Below, piece after piece: positions 15,592-21,766 of a DNA stretch of 21,766 nucleotides (within the stretch, counting starts at the first letter, position 1; each line of letters begins with the position of its first letter). The DNA comes from JADJLQ01 sp964396995 (GTDB lineage Bacteria > Bacteroidota > Bacteroidia > Chitinophagales > Saprospiraceae). The DNA lies in NCBI GenBank assembly GCA_964396995.1, contig CAYNIG010000050.1:1-21766 (forward strand), given 5' to 3'. Both the position numbers and the translations under genes were made by a program. The notes below the pieces were generated by a model that was given only the letters and a program-made list of their open reading frames with translations, had not been told where the DNA came from and did no database searches.

Positions 15592-15936
15592 TTACACTAC
15601 TTTTGAATAATCCGTTCTAAACCCAGCATACATCGCATTATAATCCTTATGAAATTTGGCAAACCGGATCCAATTTATTTGATAAAGGCTTTTATTACCG
15701 TCAATATACGCCAGTAATAATTCAGCTTTTCTTAGATATCCCAGGTGCTGGCTTACTGTGCTTTGAGCATAATAAGACAATTCTTTTTCTATTTGGGAGC
15801 AGGTACATTCACCTTGTTTAGCCAATATTCTGAGTATTTCAATTCTTGCCGGATGAGAGAGTGCCCGAGCAATGGTTGAGATTTCCTGGTCAGCAACCTT
15901 TAAACCTGCTCTTTTATTTCGAGTGAATTCCACCAT
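15592..15936 (-). CDS. ArsR/SmtB-family winged-helix repressor
   Basis: A 114-residue regulator. Residues about 18-90 form the winged helix: A-R-A-L-S-H-P-A-R-I-E-I-L-R-I-L, then the recognition helix A-Q-S-T-V-S-Q-H-L-G-Y-L-R-K-A-E-L-L, then a wing with Y-I-D-G-N-K-S-L-Y-Q-I. Cys44 and Cys46 in G-E-C-T-C-S-Q-I occupy the helix that holds the C-x-C metal site in ArsR/CadC-like sensors, so a soft metal(loid) or thiol signal is possible. The frame is open to an ATG at 15990, but the ATG at 15936 gives the normal family length and leaves the perfect palindrome at 15951-15967 outside the gene, where an autoregulatory operator belongs. It is divergent from the PLP enzyme/amidohydrolase genes, which it probably controls. 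Confidence 0.88.
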   Translation of the reverse strand: MVEFTRNKRAGLKVADQEISTIARALSHPARIEILRILAKQGECTCSQIEKELSYYAQSTVSQHLGYLRKAELLLAYIDGNKSLYQINWIRFAKFHKDYNAMYAGFRTDYSKVV

Positions 15937-15950
15937 AACGTTGATTAATT

Positions 15951-15967
15951 GTACATCGTAAATGTAC
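15951..15967. promoter_or_regulatory. Palindromic operator 1, next to the ArsR-type gene
   Basis: GTACAT-CGTAA-ATGTAC is a perfect 6-bp inverted repeat with a 5-base spacer, overlapped by a second perfect repeat ATCGTA-AATG-TACGAT (15955-15970). It sits 14 bases upstream of the chosen ArsR start and shares the 15-base core TACATCGTAAATGTA with operator 2. The probable function is autorepression. Confidence 0.65.
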
Positions 15968-16028
15968 GATTTAAATATTGTCCCTTTCACTTGTTAACTA
16001 AAATTTACATTGGGAATAAATTTAAAAT

Positions 16029-16045
16029 ATACATCGTAAATGTAT
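16029..16045. promoter_or_regulatory. Palindromic operator 2, in front of the PLP-enzyme cluster
   Basis: ATACAT-CGTAA-ATGTAT is a perfect inverted repeat with the same 15-base core as operator 1. The centres are 78 bp apart. A near-consensus -7 element (TTAATTTG, 16054-16061) follows it, so a bound repressor would cover the -33 region of a promoter reading toward the PLP enzyme gene at 16200. The promoter assignment is tentative; the repeat itself is exact. Confidence 0.65.
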
Positions 16046-16199
16046 GTTTATTTTTAATTTGCAGCAGAATTTTGACCTTTAACTATTCTCTTAATCCACT
16101 CCGATACTTCATACTAAAAAATCCAACATACCAATCGGTTAAAATGTAATAACTTCATATGAATAAATTCAAATTTATTTAAACTAACCTTTTGCAAAA

Positions 16200-17816
16200 A
16201 TGAAAAGACGCGAAATCATAAAAAGTCTTACTGCTCTTCCCTTTTTTGGCGCTGTGTCCAGCCAGGAATCTATATGGGCAGCTGAAGCTCACATTACTGC
16301 TGATAACCTCCCGGCAGGTGACTCCATCTATTCCACCATTGGAGTGGAGCCCATCATCAATTGCCGCGGCACATTTACCATAATAGGTGGCTCTATGGAA
16401 AGGCCTGAAGTAAGCAAAGCAATGGAAGCTGCAACCGGTTATTTTGTGCAATACGATGAACTGGCTTTCGGAGTAGGGAAAAAATTGGCAGAACTTACTA
16501 AAACGGAATGGGGTATGGTTACTTCGGGTTGTGCAGCTGGTATGAAACATTTTACTGCGGCTTGCATCACCGGAGGCAATCCTGAAAAATTGCTTCGCAT
16601 CCCCGACCTCACCGGGTTTGAAAAAACAGAGGTAATCATTCCGAGTTCATCTCGAAATCAATACGATCATGCCATAAGGGTATTAGGGGTTACTATAGTC
16701 CATGCGGATACCCCACAGGAACTCGAAAAGGCTATAAACAGTAAAACAGCCATGATCTATATAATGACTGGACCGGCTCATGATAAAGACCAACCACTTT
16801 CATTGGAAGTAATTGCCGGAATTGCCAAGGCTCATAATGTTCCTGTATTGGCTGATGCTGCAGCTGAAAATTTAACCATTCCTCCGATTCATCTTGAACG
16901 GGGTGCAACTGCGGTAGTTTATAGTGGGGGCAAAGCCATATGTGGGCCACAGTGTGCCGGACTATTATTCGGACCAAAAAATTTGCTCATGTCGGCCTGG
17001 CAGGCAAGTGCTCCTCATCATGGACCGGGAAGAGATAATAAAGTAGGTAAGGAAGAAGTAATGGGCATGCTTGCAGCTGTAGAAGCATGGACAAAACGCG
17101 ATCACCAGGCTGAATGGAATAATTGGCTCAAGAGATTGGATACTATTTCTACAAAGGTAAAACAAATAGCCGGTGTTACAACTGATATCAAGATACCCAC
17201 TGATTTGTCTAACCTGGCACCTGTATTAAATATATGGTGGAATCCCAATGAATTAAATATCACGGGAGAAGAAGTAGCTGAGGATACCGCTCGCAATAAA
17301 CCTCGGATAGCCATCGGCAGTAGCAATAAAGATGGTAAAACAGGACTAAACATTACGCCAAGTCAAATGAAAGAAGAGCAGGTTGCTATCGTGGCAGATA
17401 GATTATATAACATACTTTCTAAAAAAAGAAGTCCCAAATCAACCGCCATGGTGAGTCCATCAGTGAAAATAAGTGGCCATTGGGAATTGGAATTACAATA
17501 TTTCAGCAGCATAAGTCAGCATGCATTATATCTAGAACAGGAAGGCAATTGGATACAGGGCAGGCACGATGCCGATTTCGACTCAGCCGAATTGATTGGA
17601 ATGGTAGAAGGTGATAAAATAAAAATGAAATCGGTGTTGCGTCAACCAGGTGATTTTATCACATATTTATTCAATGGTACGGTCGAGGGCGATTCCATTA
17701 CGGGCTCCGTATTTTTAGGAGAATACCTGACTGCTAATTTTAAAGCTACCCGAAGTAAATATAAACTAGCTAGAAAAGCATTCATGATTCCCGGTGGTCC
17801 ACCGCTGGCTACATGA
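16200..17816 (+). CDS. Exported SelA-like PLP-dependent enzyme with C-terminal beta domain
   Basis: A 538-residue protein. Residues 1-28 (K-R-R-E-I-I-K-S-L then L-P-F-F-G-A-V-S-S) resemble a twin-arginine signal. Residues about 42-408 form an aminotransferase-fold domain of the SelA-like group (COG1921; includes D-glucosaminate-6-phosphate ammonia-lyase). Examples are N-C-R-G-T-F-T-I-I-G-G-S, the pyridine-binding Asp219 in V-L-A-D-A-A-A-E, and the probable Schiff-base Lys245 in Y-S-G-G-K-A-I-C-G-P-Q. Residues about 422-518 are an extra beta-rich domain (G-H-W-E-L-E-L, G-N-W-I-Q-G, G-T-V-E-G-D-S-I-T-G-S-V). True selenocysteine synthase activity is unlikely because of export and the absence of sel genes. 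A lyase or dehydratase acting on an amino acid or amino-sugar acid is more plausible. Two amidohydrolase genes follow on the same strand. The substrate is unknown. Confidence 0.85.
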   Translation: MKRREIIKSLTALPFFGAVSSQESIWAAEAHITADNLPAGDSIYSTIGVEPIINCRGTFTIIGGSMERPEVSKAMEAATGYFVQYDELAFGVGKKLAELTKTEWGMVTSGCAAGMKHFTAACITGGNPEKLLRIPDLTGFEKTEVIIPSSSRNQYDHAIRVLGVTIVHADTPQELEKAINSKTAMIYIMTGPAHDKDQPLSLEVIAGIAKAHNVPVLADAAAENLTIPPIHLERGATAVVYSGGKAICGPQCAGLLFGPKNLLMSAWQASAPHHGPGRDNKVGKEEVMGMLAAVEAWTKRDHQAEWNNWLKRLDTISTKVKQIAGVTTDIKIPTDLSNLAPVLNIWWNPNELNITGEEVAEDTARNKPRIAIGSSNKDGKTGLNITPSQMKEEQVAIVADRLYNILSKKRSPKSTAMVSPSVKISGHWELELQYFSSISQHALYLEQEGNWIQGRHDADFDSAELIGMVEGDKIKMKSVLRQPGDFITYLFNGTVEGDSITGSVFLGEYLTANFKATRSKYKLARKAFMIPGGPPLAT

Positions 17817-17835
17817 TGGAATAAAAATCCAAGGT

Positions 17836-17911
17836 AACCATCATATTATTTTGAAGAAAAGGTTAGGATGGTGGTTCCTTTTCATTCAGGTGAAAGTATT
17901 CACACCACCAT
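17836..17911 (+). repeat. Two mutually exclusive hairpins in the PLP enzyme/amidohydrolase gap
   Basis: Segment B, ATGGTGGT(T) at 17868-17876, can pair upstream with AACCATCAT at 17836-17844 (9 bp, one G-U) or downstream with ACCACCAT at 17904-17911 (8 bp, perfect). The first hairpin is followed by CCTTTTC, a poor T run. The arrangement resembles an attenuator or alternative 3'-end structure within the 144-bp gap, but it may be coincidental. Confidence 0.35.
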
Positions 17912-17960
17912 GGTGAAGTAAGTCTTTGAGCAGTTAATTTGATTTAGAAAATAAAAAATA

Positions 17961-19214
17961 ATGAAAATCTTTTTTATAAAAGTAGAAATTGCAATTATTA
18001 TTCTGCTTTCATTTTTCAATGTTTCTTCTCAGGAAACAACAATACTTCTTAAAAATGGCCATGTCATCGATCCTAAAAATAATATCGATGCTATAATGGA
18101 TATTGCCATTTCTTTTGATAAAATAATAAAAGTTGCACCTAATATTTCTGATGCAGGGGCTATCAAAGTAATAGACCTCACAGGCAAATATGTGACTCCC
18201 GGTTTGATAGATATGCATGTACATGTTTTTGCTGGAAACAATCTGGATGATTACATTGCCAATGCACCAACCAGCGTGATGCCAGATGGGTTTACTTTTC
18301 GCAGCGGTGTCACAACAGTGGTAGACGCCGGGTCATCCGGTTGGCGAAATTTTCCACAATTTAAAGCCCAAACTATTGATAAAGCGCAGACCAGGGTGCT
18401 TGCCCTATTGAATATCGTTGGACACGGCATGAAAAGCCGGTTTCATGAGCAGGATATTACCGATATGGACCCGGTGATGACTTCGCTTATGGTCACCAAA
18501 CAATATCCTGATTATTTGGTGGGAATCAAATCAGCGCATTATTGGGGTGATTTTACCCAAGTGGATAAAGCGGTAGAAGCAGGCAAACTAGCCAATGTAC
18601 CCGTGATGATAGACTTCGGCGAACATACACCTACCAATTCTATTGAAGCTTTATTTATGCAACACCTGAGACCGGGTGATATATTTACTCATACCTACTC
18701 CTATGGACCTAAGGTACGGGAGACCGTAGTAGATGAAATGGGGAAAGTAAAACCATTCGTTTTCAAAGCACAACAGCGGGGTATTGTATTTGATGTGGGA
18801 CATGGCGGAGGTGCATTTTCCTGGATACAAGCGATGCCTGCTATCCAACAAGGTTTTTATCCAAACGTAATAAGTACAGATCTGCATACCCAAAGTATGA
18901 ATGGTGGTATGAAAGACCTTACTAATGTTTTATCAAAGTTTATGGCTATGGGTATGTCTCTGAAAGAGGTAATTGCACGATGTACATGGGCTCCGGCCCA
19001 GGTAATAAATAGAGAAAAACTAGGTCATCTCACTGTAGGTAGCGAAGCCGATATAGCGGTATTTAGTATTCGGGAAGGAAAATTTGGCTTTTTAGACATT
19101 CGCAATACCAAATTGGAAGCAAGCAAAAAGCTGGAAACTGAGCTCACTATCCGTGCTGGCAAAGTAGTCTGGGATTTGAATGGTATTTCTGCTCCAACAT
19201 GGAATGAAAAATGA
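17961..19214 (+). CDS. Exported amidohydrolase/deacetylase-family metallohydrolase (copy A)
   Basis: A 417-residue protein. A Sec signal (hydrophobic 9-21, ending V-S-S-Q) precedes the small beta-sandwich domain (I-L-L-K-N-G-H-V-I-D-P-K-N) and a TIM barrel. Likely metal ligands are His86 and His88 (D-M-H-V-H), Lys190 in V-G-I-K-S-A-H (probably carboxylated), His244 (F-T-H-T-Y) and Asp307 (S-T-D-L-H). G-V-T-T-V-V-D-A-G-S-S-G-W and V-G-H-G-G-G-A-F-S-W match the dihydroorotase-like COG3964 group, some members of which deacylate N-acyl amino acids. At the strand where I expected a metal-binding His there is Asp218 (M-I-D-F-G). Its stop overlaps the start of copy B by four bases (ATGA), so the pair is probably translationally coupled. 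The likely job is removing an acyl group from a substrate shared with the PLP enzyme; that is inference. Confidence 0.88.
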   Translation: MKIFFIKVEIAIIILLSFFNVSSQETTILLKNGHVIDPKNNIDAIMDIAISFDKIIKVAPNISDAGAIKVIDLTGKYVTPGLIDMHVHVFAGNNLDDYIANAPTSVMPDGFTFRSGVTTVVDAGSSGWRNFPQFKAQTIDKAQTRVLALLNIVGHGMKSRFHEQDITDMDPVMTSLMVTKQYPDYLVGIKSAHYWGDFTQVDKAVEAGKLANVPVMIDFGEHTPTNSIEALFMQHLRPGDIFTHTYSYGPKVRETVVDEMGKVKPFVFKAQQRGIVFDVGHGGGAFSWIQAMPAIQQGFYPNVISTDLHTQSMNGGMKDLTNVLSKFMAMGMSLKEVIARCTWAPAQVINREKLGHLTVGSEADIAVFSIREGKFGFLDIRNTKLEASKKLETELTIRAGKVVWDLNGISAPTWNEK

Positions 19215-20452
19215 TTTTAGTAATGAACAGAATAGGATTTCATCTTGGAGTATTTTTTATTGCATTGAGTACCTATGCTCAATCCTTTGATCTTTTATTA
19301 AAAAATGGGACATTGATTGACCCTAAAAATAAGATCTACTCTAAAATGGACATAGCTATATATAATGGTAAGATTGCAAGGGTAGATAAAAGTTTAAGCT
19401 CGTTGGATTCAAAGAAAACCATCGATGTAAAAGGGTTGATAGTATGTCCCGGGCTTATTGACATTCACACACATGTATTTGTCGGTACCGATACTGAAAA
19501 ATTTGCCAATGGTATTAATAGTATTTCCCCGGATGATTTTACTCTGCGCGCAGGAATTACAACTGTAGTAGATGCCGGGACTTCAGGTTGGAAAAATTTT
19601 CCCTTATTTAAACAGCAGGTGATTGATAAATCTAAAACGAGAATACTTGCTTTTCTCAATATTGCAGCAAATGGAATGACAGGTAATGAATTGCAGGAAA
19701 AACTGGAAGAAATGCAAATCGACAGTGCTTTAGAGTGTATGCAGGCTTATTCTGATAAAATAGTTGGTGTTAAAATCGGTCATTATGAAAAACACGATTG
19801 GGCACCTTTTGATCGGGCGGTGCTGTTGGCATCCAAAGCTAATACTCCCATTTTTGTAGAATGCCACTTACCTCATTATTCGCTTCAGGAACAATTAGCT
19901 AAAATGAGACCTGGCGATATCATCACACATTCTTTTGAAAAAGTGAAAGAACGGGCTTCCATTGTCGATGAACACGGAAAATTGAGATCGTATGTAAAGG
20001 AAGCACAAAAAAGAGGGATATTATTTGACCTGGGACATGGCGGAGCTGGATTTTGGTATAGCGAAGCAATTCCGGCAATCAGGCAAGGATTGGCTCCTTA
20101 TTCATTTGGCACAGATATGCACAGATTTAGTGTAAACGCAGGCATGAAAGATATGCTCAATGTAATGTCAAAATTCATGGCACTGGGACTGCCACTTGAA
20201 GATGTCATTACCAGGGCCACCTGGTTTCCTGCTTCAGCTATTAAAAGGTTAGATCTCGGTAATTTAAGTGAAGGTGCAGTTGCCGACCTTGCTGTGCTGA
20301 GTAACCGAAAAGGGAAATTTGGATTTATAGATGCTGGAGGTAATAAGGTTTATGGCAAATCGAAGCTGGAAGCAGAACTCACTATAAAGAATGGAGTTGT
20401 TGTATGGGACTTGAATGGATTGAATGCAAAGGAGTACGTGATTAAAAAGTAG
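19211..20452 (+). CDS. Exported amidohydrolase/deacetylase-family metallohydrolase (copy B)
   Basis: A 413-residue paralogue of copy A, clearly similar along its whole length by eye. Two starts are possible: 19211, overlapping the previous stop as ATGA, or the in-frame ATG at 19223, which gives a cleaner signal peptide (M-N-R-I-G-F-H-L-G-V-F-F-I-A-L, ending T-Y-A-Q). I keep 19211 because of the coupling. Likely metal ligands are His86 and His88 (D-I-H-T-H), Lys188 (V-G-V-K-I-G-H), His240 (I-T-H-S-F) and Asp302 (G-T-D-M-H). Glu217, in F-V-E-C-H, stands where copy A has Asp218. The loop after the Lys strand is three residues shorter than in copy A, so substrate range may differ. The gene is convergent with the glycosylase gene, with nine bases between the stops. 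Confidence 0.88.
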   Translation: MILVMNRIGFHLGVFFIALSTYAQSFDLLLKNGTLIDPKNKIYSKMDIAIYNGKIARVDKSLSSLDSKKTIDVKGLIVCPGLIDIHTHVFVGTDTEKFANGINSISPDDFTLRAGITTVVDAGTSGWKNFPLFKQQVIDKSKTRILAFLNIAANGMTGNELQEKLEEMQIDSALECMQAYSDKIVGVKIGHYEKHDWAPFDRAVLLASKANTPIFVECHLPHYSLQEQLAKMRPGDIITHSFEKVKERASIVDEHGKLRSYVKEAQKRGILFDLGHGGAGFWYSEAIPAIRQGLAPYSFGTDMHRFSVNAGMKDMLNVMSKFMALGLPLEDVITRATWFPASAIKRLDLGNLSEGAVADLAVLSNRKGKFGFIDAGGNKVYGKSKLEAELTIKNGVVVWDLNGLNAKEYVIKK

Positions 20453-20461
20453 AGGAATATT

Positions 20462-21076
20462 TTATTTTCTATCTTTCCATCGCCACATATACATACAGCC
20501 TATAGTCCTGTACGGTTGCCAGGCAGCCCCGATCTGATGCATTTTTTCAATCAGTAATTTACCTTCTTCATTCAGCCCATATAAGTTTTTTATCCCCTGT
20601 TGTACTCCAAGATCCATTACAGGAAAAACATCCAGTTTTCCCATGGGACTGATCATGATCATTTGTACTGTCCATTTACCTACCCCTTTTATCGTTGTCA
20701 ATTTTGAGATCAACTCCTCCTCAGGCATACTATGCCAATCAACATTCATGTTTTCTTTCAGTAAAAAAAATCGCGCAATATTACGGACATAATCGGCTTT
20801 GGAATAAGACAAACCCACCTTACGTAGTGTATCTCTTTTCATACGGACAAGTTTCTGCAGATTCAATTTTTCATTATCGAATTTGGCTAAAAGTCTTTTG
20901 TAAATTACGGCGGCGGCTTTTATGGATAATTGCTGGTACACAATACTTTCAATCAAAGCCTCACTCACAGGGGTTGACTGAACTTCCAAATTAGGAAAGG
21001 GAATAGACTCTATTAATAGTTTTAAGATGGGGTCTTGGGATAAATGTCTTGTAATTTTATTTTTCAAAATTGACAT
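20462..21076 (-). CDS. AlkA-type DNA-3-methyladenine glycosylase (HhH-GPD superfamily)
   Basis: A 204-residue base-excision-repair glycosylase that removes alkylated bases from DNA. It has the helical HhH-GPD fold: E-S-I-V-Y-Q-Q-L-S-I-K-A-A near residue 45, the helix-hairpin-helix L-T-T-I-K-G-V-G-K-W-T-V-Q-M (about 126-139), and the catalytic Asp155 in D-V-F-P-V-M-D-L-G-V. W-Q-P-Y-R-T-I-G-C-M-Y-M-W-R near the end matches the W-x-P-x-R motif of the AlkA branch. There are no iron-sulfur cysteines, so it is not Nth/MutY. I chose the ATG at 21076 (M-S-I-L-K-N-K-I); the upstream ATG at 21106 adds ten residues and is also possible. tsaE lies upstream on the same strand, 70 bp away. Confidence 0.88.
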   Translation of the reverse strand: MSILKNKITRHLSQDPILKLLIESIPFPNLEVQSTPVSEALIESIVYQQLSIKAAAVIYKRLLAKFDNEKLNLQKLVRMKRDTLRKVGLSYSKADYVRNIARFFLLKENMNVDWHSMPEEELISKLTTIKGVGKWTVQMIMISPMGKLDVFPVMDLGVQQGIKNLYGLNEEGKLLIEKMHQIGAAWQPYRTIGCMYMWRWKDRK

Positions 21077-21146
21077 ATGGTGAGTGTACTTTTTATTTAG
21101 AATCAAATGTCCTCTTTTTATATTGTGTTTTATTTAGATTCTAAGA

Positions 21147-21566
21147 TTAATTCCCAACGATAATCATCCTCGCCCCGGCATCAATCGATTTTATTCGTAT
21201 TTTCACCCACGTAGCATCCATATAATCCTCTATTAATTCCGGCCATTCTATAAAACAATATTCATCACCATCGATTATCTCCATGATGCCTGCATTAAAA
21301 ACATCCTGCAATTTAGATAATCGATATAAATCTGCATGATATACCGGACCGACGACATCGGATTGATATTGATTTACAATGGTAAATGTAGGACTCGACC
21401 CTTTATCATCACATTTCAGTTCCTTTATCAGGCTTTTTATCAAGGTAGTTTTGCCCACTCCCATTGAACCATATAGGGCAAATTTTCGATACTTTTTATG
21501 GCTTTCCAGTAAGGATTTTGCCACACTTAAGATATCTTTTTGGGAGTATAAATATGTTTTTGGCAT
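21147..21566 (-). CDS. tsaE: tRNA threonylcarbamoyladenosine biosynthesis ATPase TsaE
   Basis: A 139-residue cytoplasmic P-loop ATPase that works with TsaB and TsaD to make t6A at position 37 of ANN-decoding tRNAs. The Walker A motif G-S-M-G-V-G-K-T-T is at residues 33-41. S-S-P-T-F-T-I-V-N-Q-Y (57-67) is the family switch region. Y-H-A-D-L-Y-R-L (76-83) and F-I-E-W-P-E (105-110) are the conserved acidic motifs. Length is typical. It is divergent from gyrB across 144 bp that contain an AT-rich palindrome. Confidence 0.95.
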   Translation of the reverse strand: MPKTYLYSQKDILSVAKSLLESHKKYRKFALYGSMGVGKTTLIKSLIKELKCDDKGSSPTFTIVNQYQSDVVGPVYHADLYRLSKLQDVFNAGIMEIIDGDEYCFIEWPELIEDYMDATWVKIRIKSIDAGARMIIVGN

Positions 21567-21583
21567 GGCGAATGTATTTTTTA

Positions 21584-21605
21584 AATAATTTATTTATAAA
21601 TTATT
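21584..21605. repeat. 10-2-10 AT-only palindrome upstream of tsaE
   Basis: AATAATTTAT and its exact reverse complement ATAAATTATT, separated by TT, centred about 28 bp upstream of the tsaE start in the tsaE-gyrB intergenic region. It may be a regulator site. In pure A/T sequence such symmetry is also easy to obtain by chance. Confidence 0.35.
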
Positions 21606-21656
21606 GATTTTTAATATTTTAAATTGATTTCACAGGCAAAATATTCATATTTAAAA

Positions 21657-21688
21657 TTAGTGTTTTGGCTTTAAAAATTGTACTTTTG
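21657..21688 (+). promoter_or_regulatory. Candidate gyrB promoter
   Basis: TACTTTTG at 21681-21688 matches the Bacteroidota -7 consensus TAnnTTTG exactly. TTAG at 21657-21660 is a 3-of-4 match to the -33 TTTG, with a 20-base spacer. The -7 ends 22 bases before the gyrB ATG, leaving a short leader. Confidence 0.5.
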
Positions 21689-21710
21689 TCTCTTTCAATT
21701 TTCGATAAAA

Positions 21711-21766
21711 ATGATGAATCAAAATAAAGGTGAATATACCGCAAAAAACATTCATGCCTTAGAGGG
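21711..21766 (+). CDS. gyrB: DNA gyrase subunit B (3' truncated by the window end)
   Basis: Only 18 complete codons are visible: M-M-N-Q-N-K-G-E-Y-T-A-K-N-I-H-A-L-E, then the first two bases of a Gly codon. The pattern Y-(T/S)-A-x-x-I-x-x-L-E-G is the conserved start of bacterial GyrB, just ahead of the ATP-binding region. Bacteroidota ParE, by contrast, typically reads S-L-D-W at this point. Start is either of two adjacent ATGs (21711 or 21714). The gene is preceded by a good -7 element. The identification rests on a short stretch, hence moderate confidence. Confidence 0.75.
   Translation, partial: MMNQNKGEYTAKNIHALE

Noticed and set aside
15949..16149. 66-codon plus-strand frame between the ArsR-type gene and the PLP enzyme
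   Set aside because: Its codons are largely the two palindromes and AT-rich spacer; the repeated I-V-N-V is a by-product of the operator repeat, not protein conservation.
16200..17816. Selenocysteine synthase (selA) for the PLP enzyme
   Set aside because: It has an export signal, an added beta domain and no selB, selD or tRNA-Sec gene nearby; the SelA resemblance is at fold-family level only.

Overview
The window comes from an AT-rich bacterial chromosome, almost certainly Bacteroidota and perhaps a Saprospiria-like lineage (the phylum is well supported, the class is a guess). The evidence is a type IX secretion (T9SS) C-terminal sorting domain, DUF6029 and Omp28-family envelope proteins, a 2TM-domain protein, a MacB/FtsX-type permease with the domain layout common in this phylum, start codons without Shine-Dalgarno sequences, and several TAnnTTTG-type -7 promoter elements.

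Layout. 1-1225: the 3' part of a serine beta-lactamase-like hydrolase, probably the C-terminal half of a GH3/beta-lactamase fusion. 1473-5681 (minus): a diheme cytochrome c, an ankyrin-repeat protein and an orphan ABC-type permease. 5953-8589 (plus): a T9SS-secreted protein and an inward-rectifier K+ channel. 8742-10993: argC (minus), a heavy-metal-binding lipoprotein plus inorganic pyrophosphatase (plus, operon-like), and a 2TM protein (minus). 11089-15270: an OxyR-type regulator, then Omp28 and DUF6029 genes in a tight minus-strand operon, divergent from a TlpA-type thiol oxidoreductase. 15592-20452: an ArsR-family repressor divergent from a three-gene cluster encoding an exported SelA-like PLP enzyme and two tandem exported amidohydrolases. 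20462-21766: an AlkA-type glycosylase and tsaE (minus), then the first codons of gyrB (plus).

Two groups look like functional modules. The first is TlpA/Omp28/DUF6029, where all three proteins are exported and each carries a closely spaced cysteine pair, which suggests an envelope thiol-disulfide system. The second, and the best candidate for an undescribed system, is the ArsR/PLP-enzyme/amidohydrolase cluster. All three enzymes have export signals. The intergenic region between repressor and enzymes carries two perfect inverted repeats with the same 15-base core, which also helps fix the repressor start codon. The amidohydrolases carry an acidic residue where I expected a metal-binding His. 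A periplasmic deacylation plus PLP-dependent lyase route for an N-acylated amino compound is my inference; the substrate cannot be read from the sequence.

No rRNA, tRNA, CRISPR array, insertion sequence or prophage gene was seen. Several ORFs clearly start downstream of their longest in-frame ATG; these starts were revised from signal peptides, family N-termini or operator positions.
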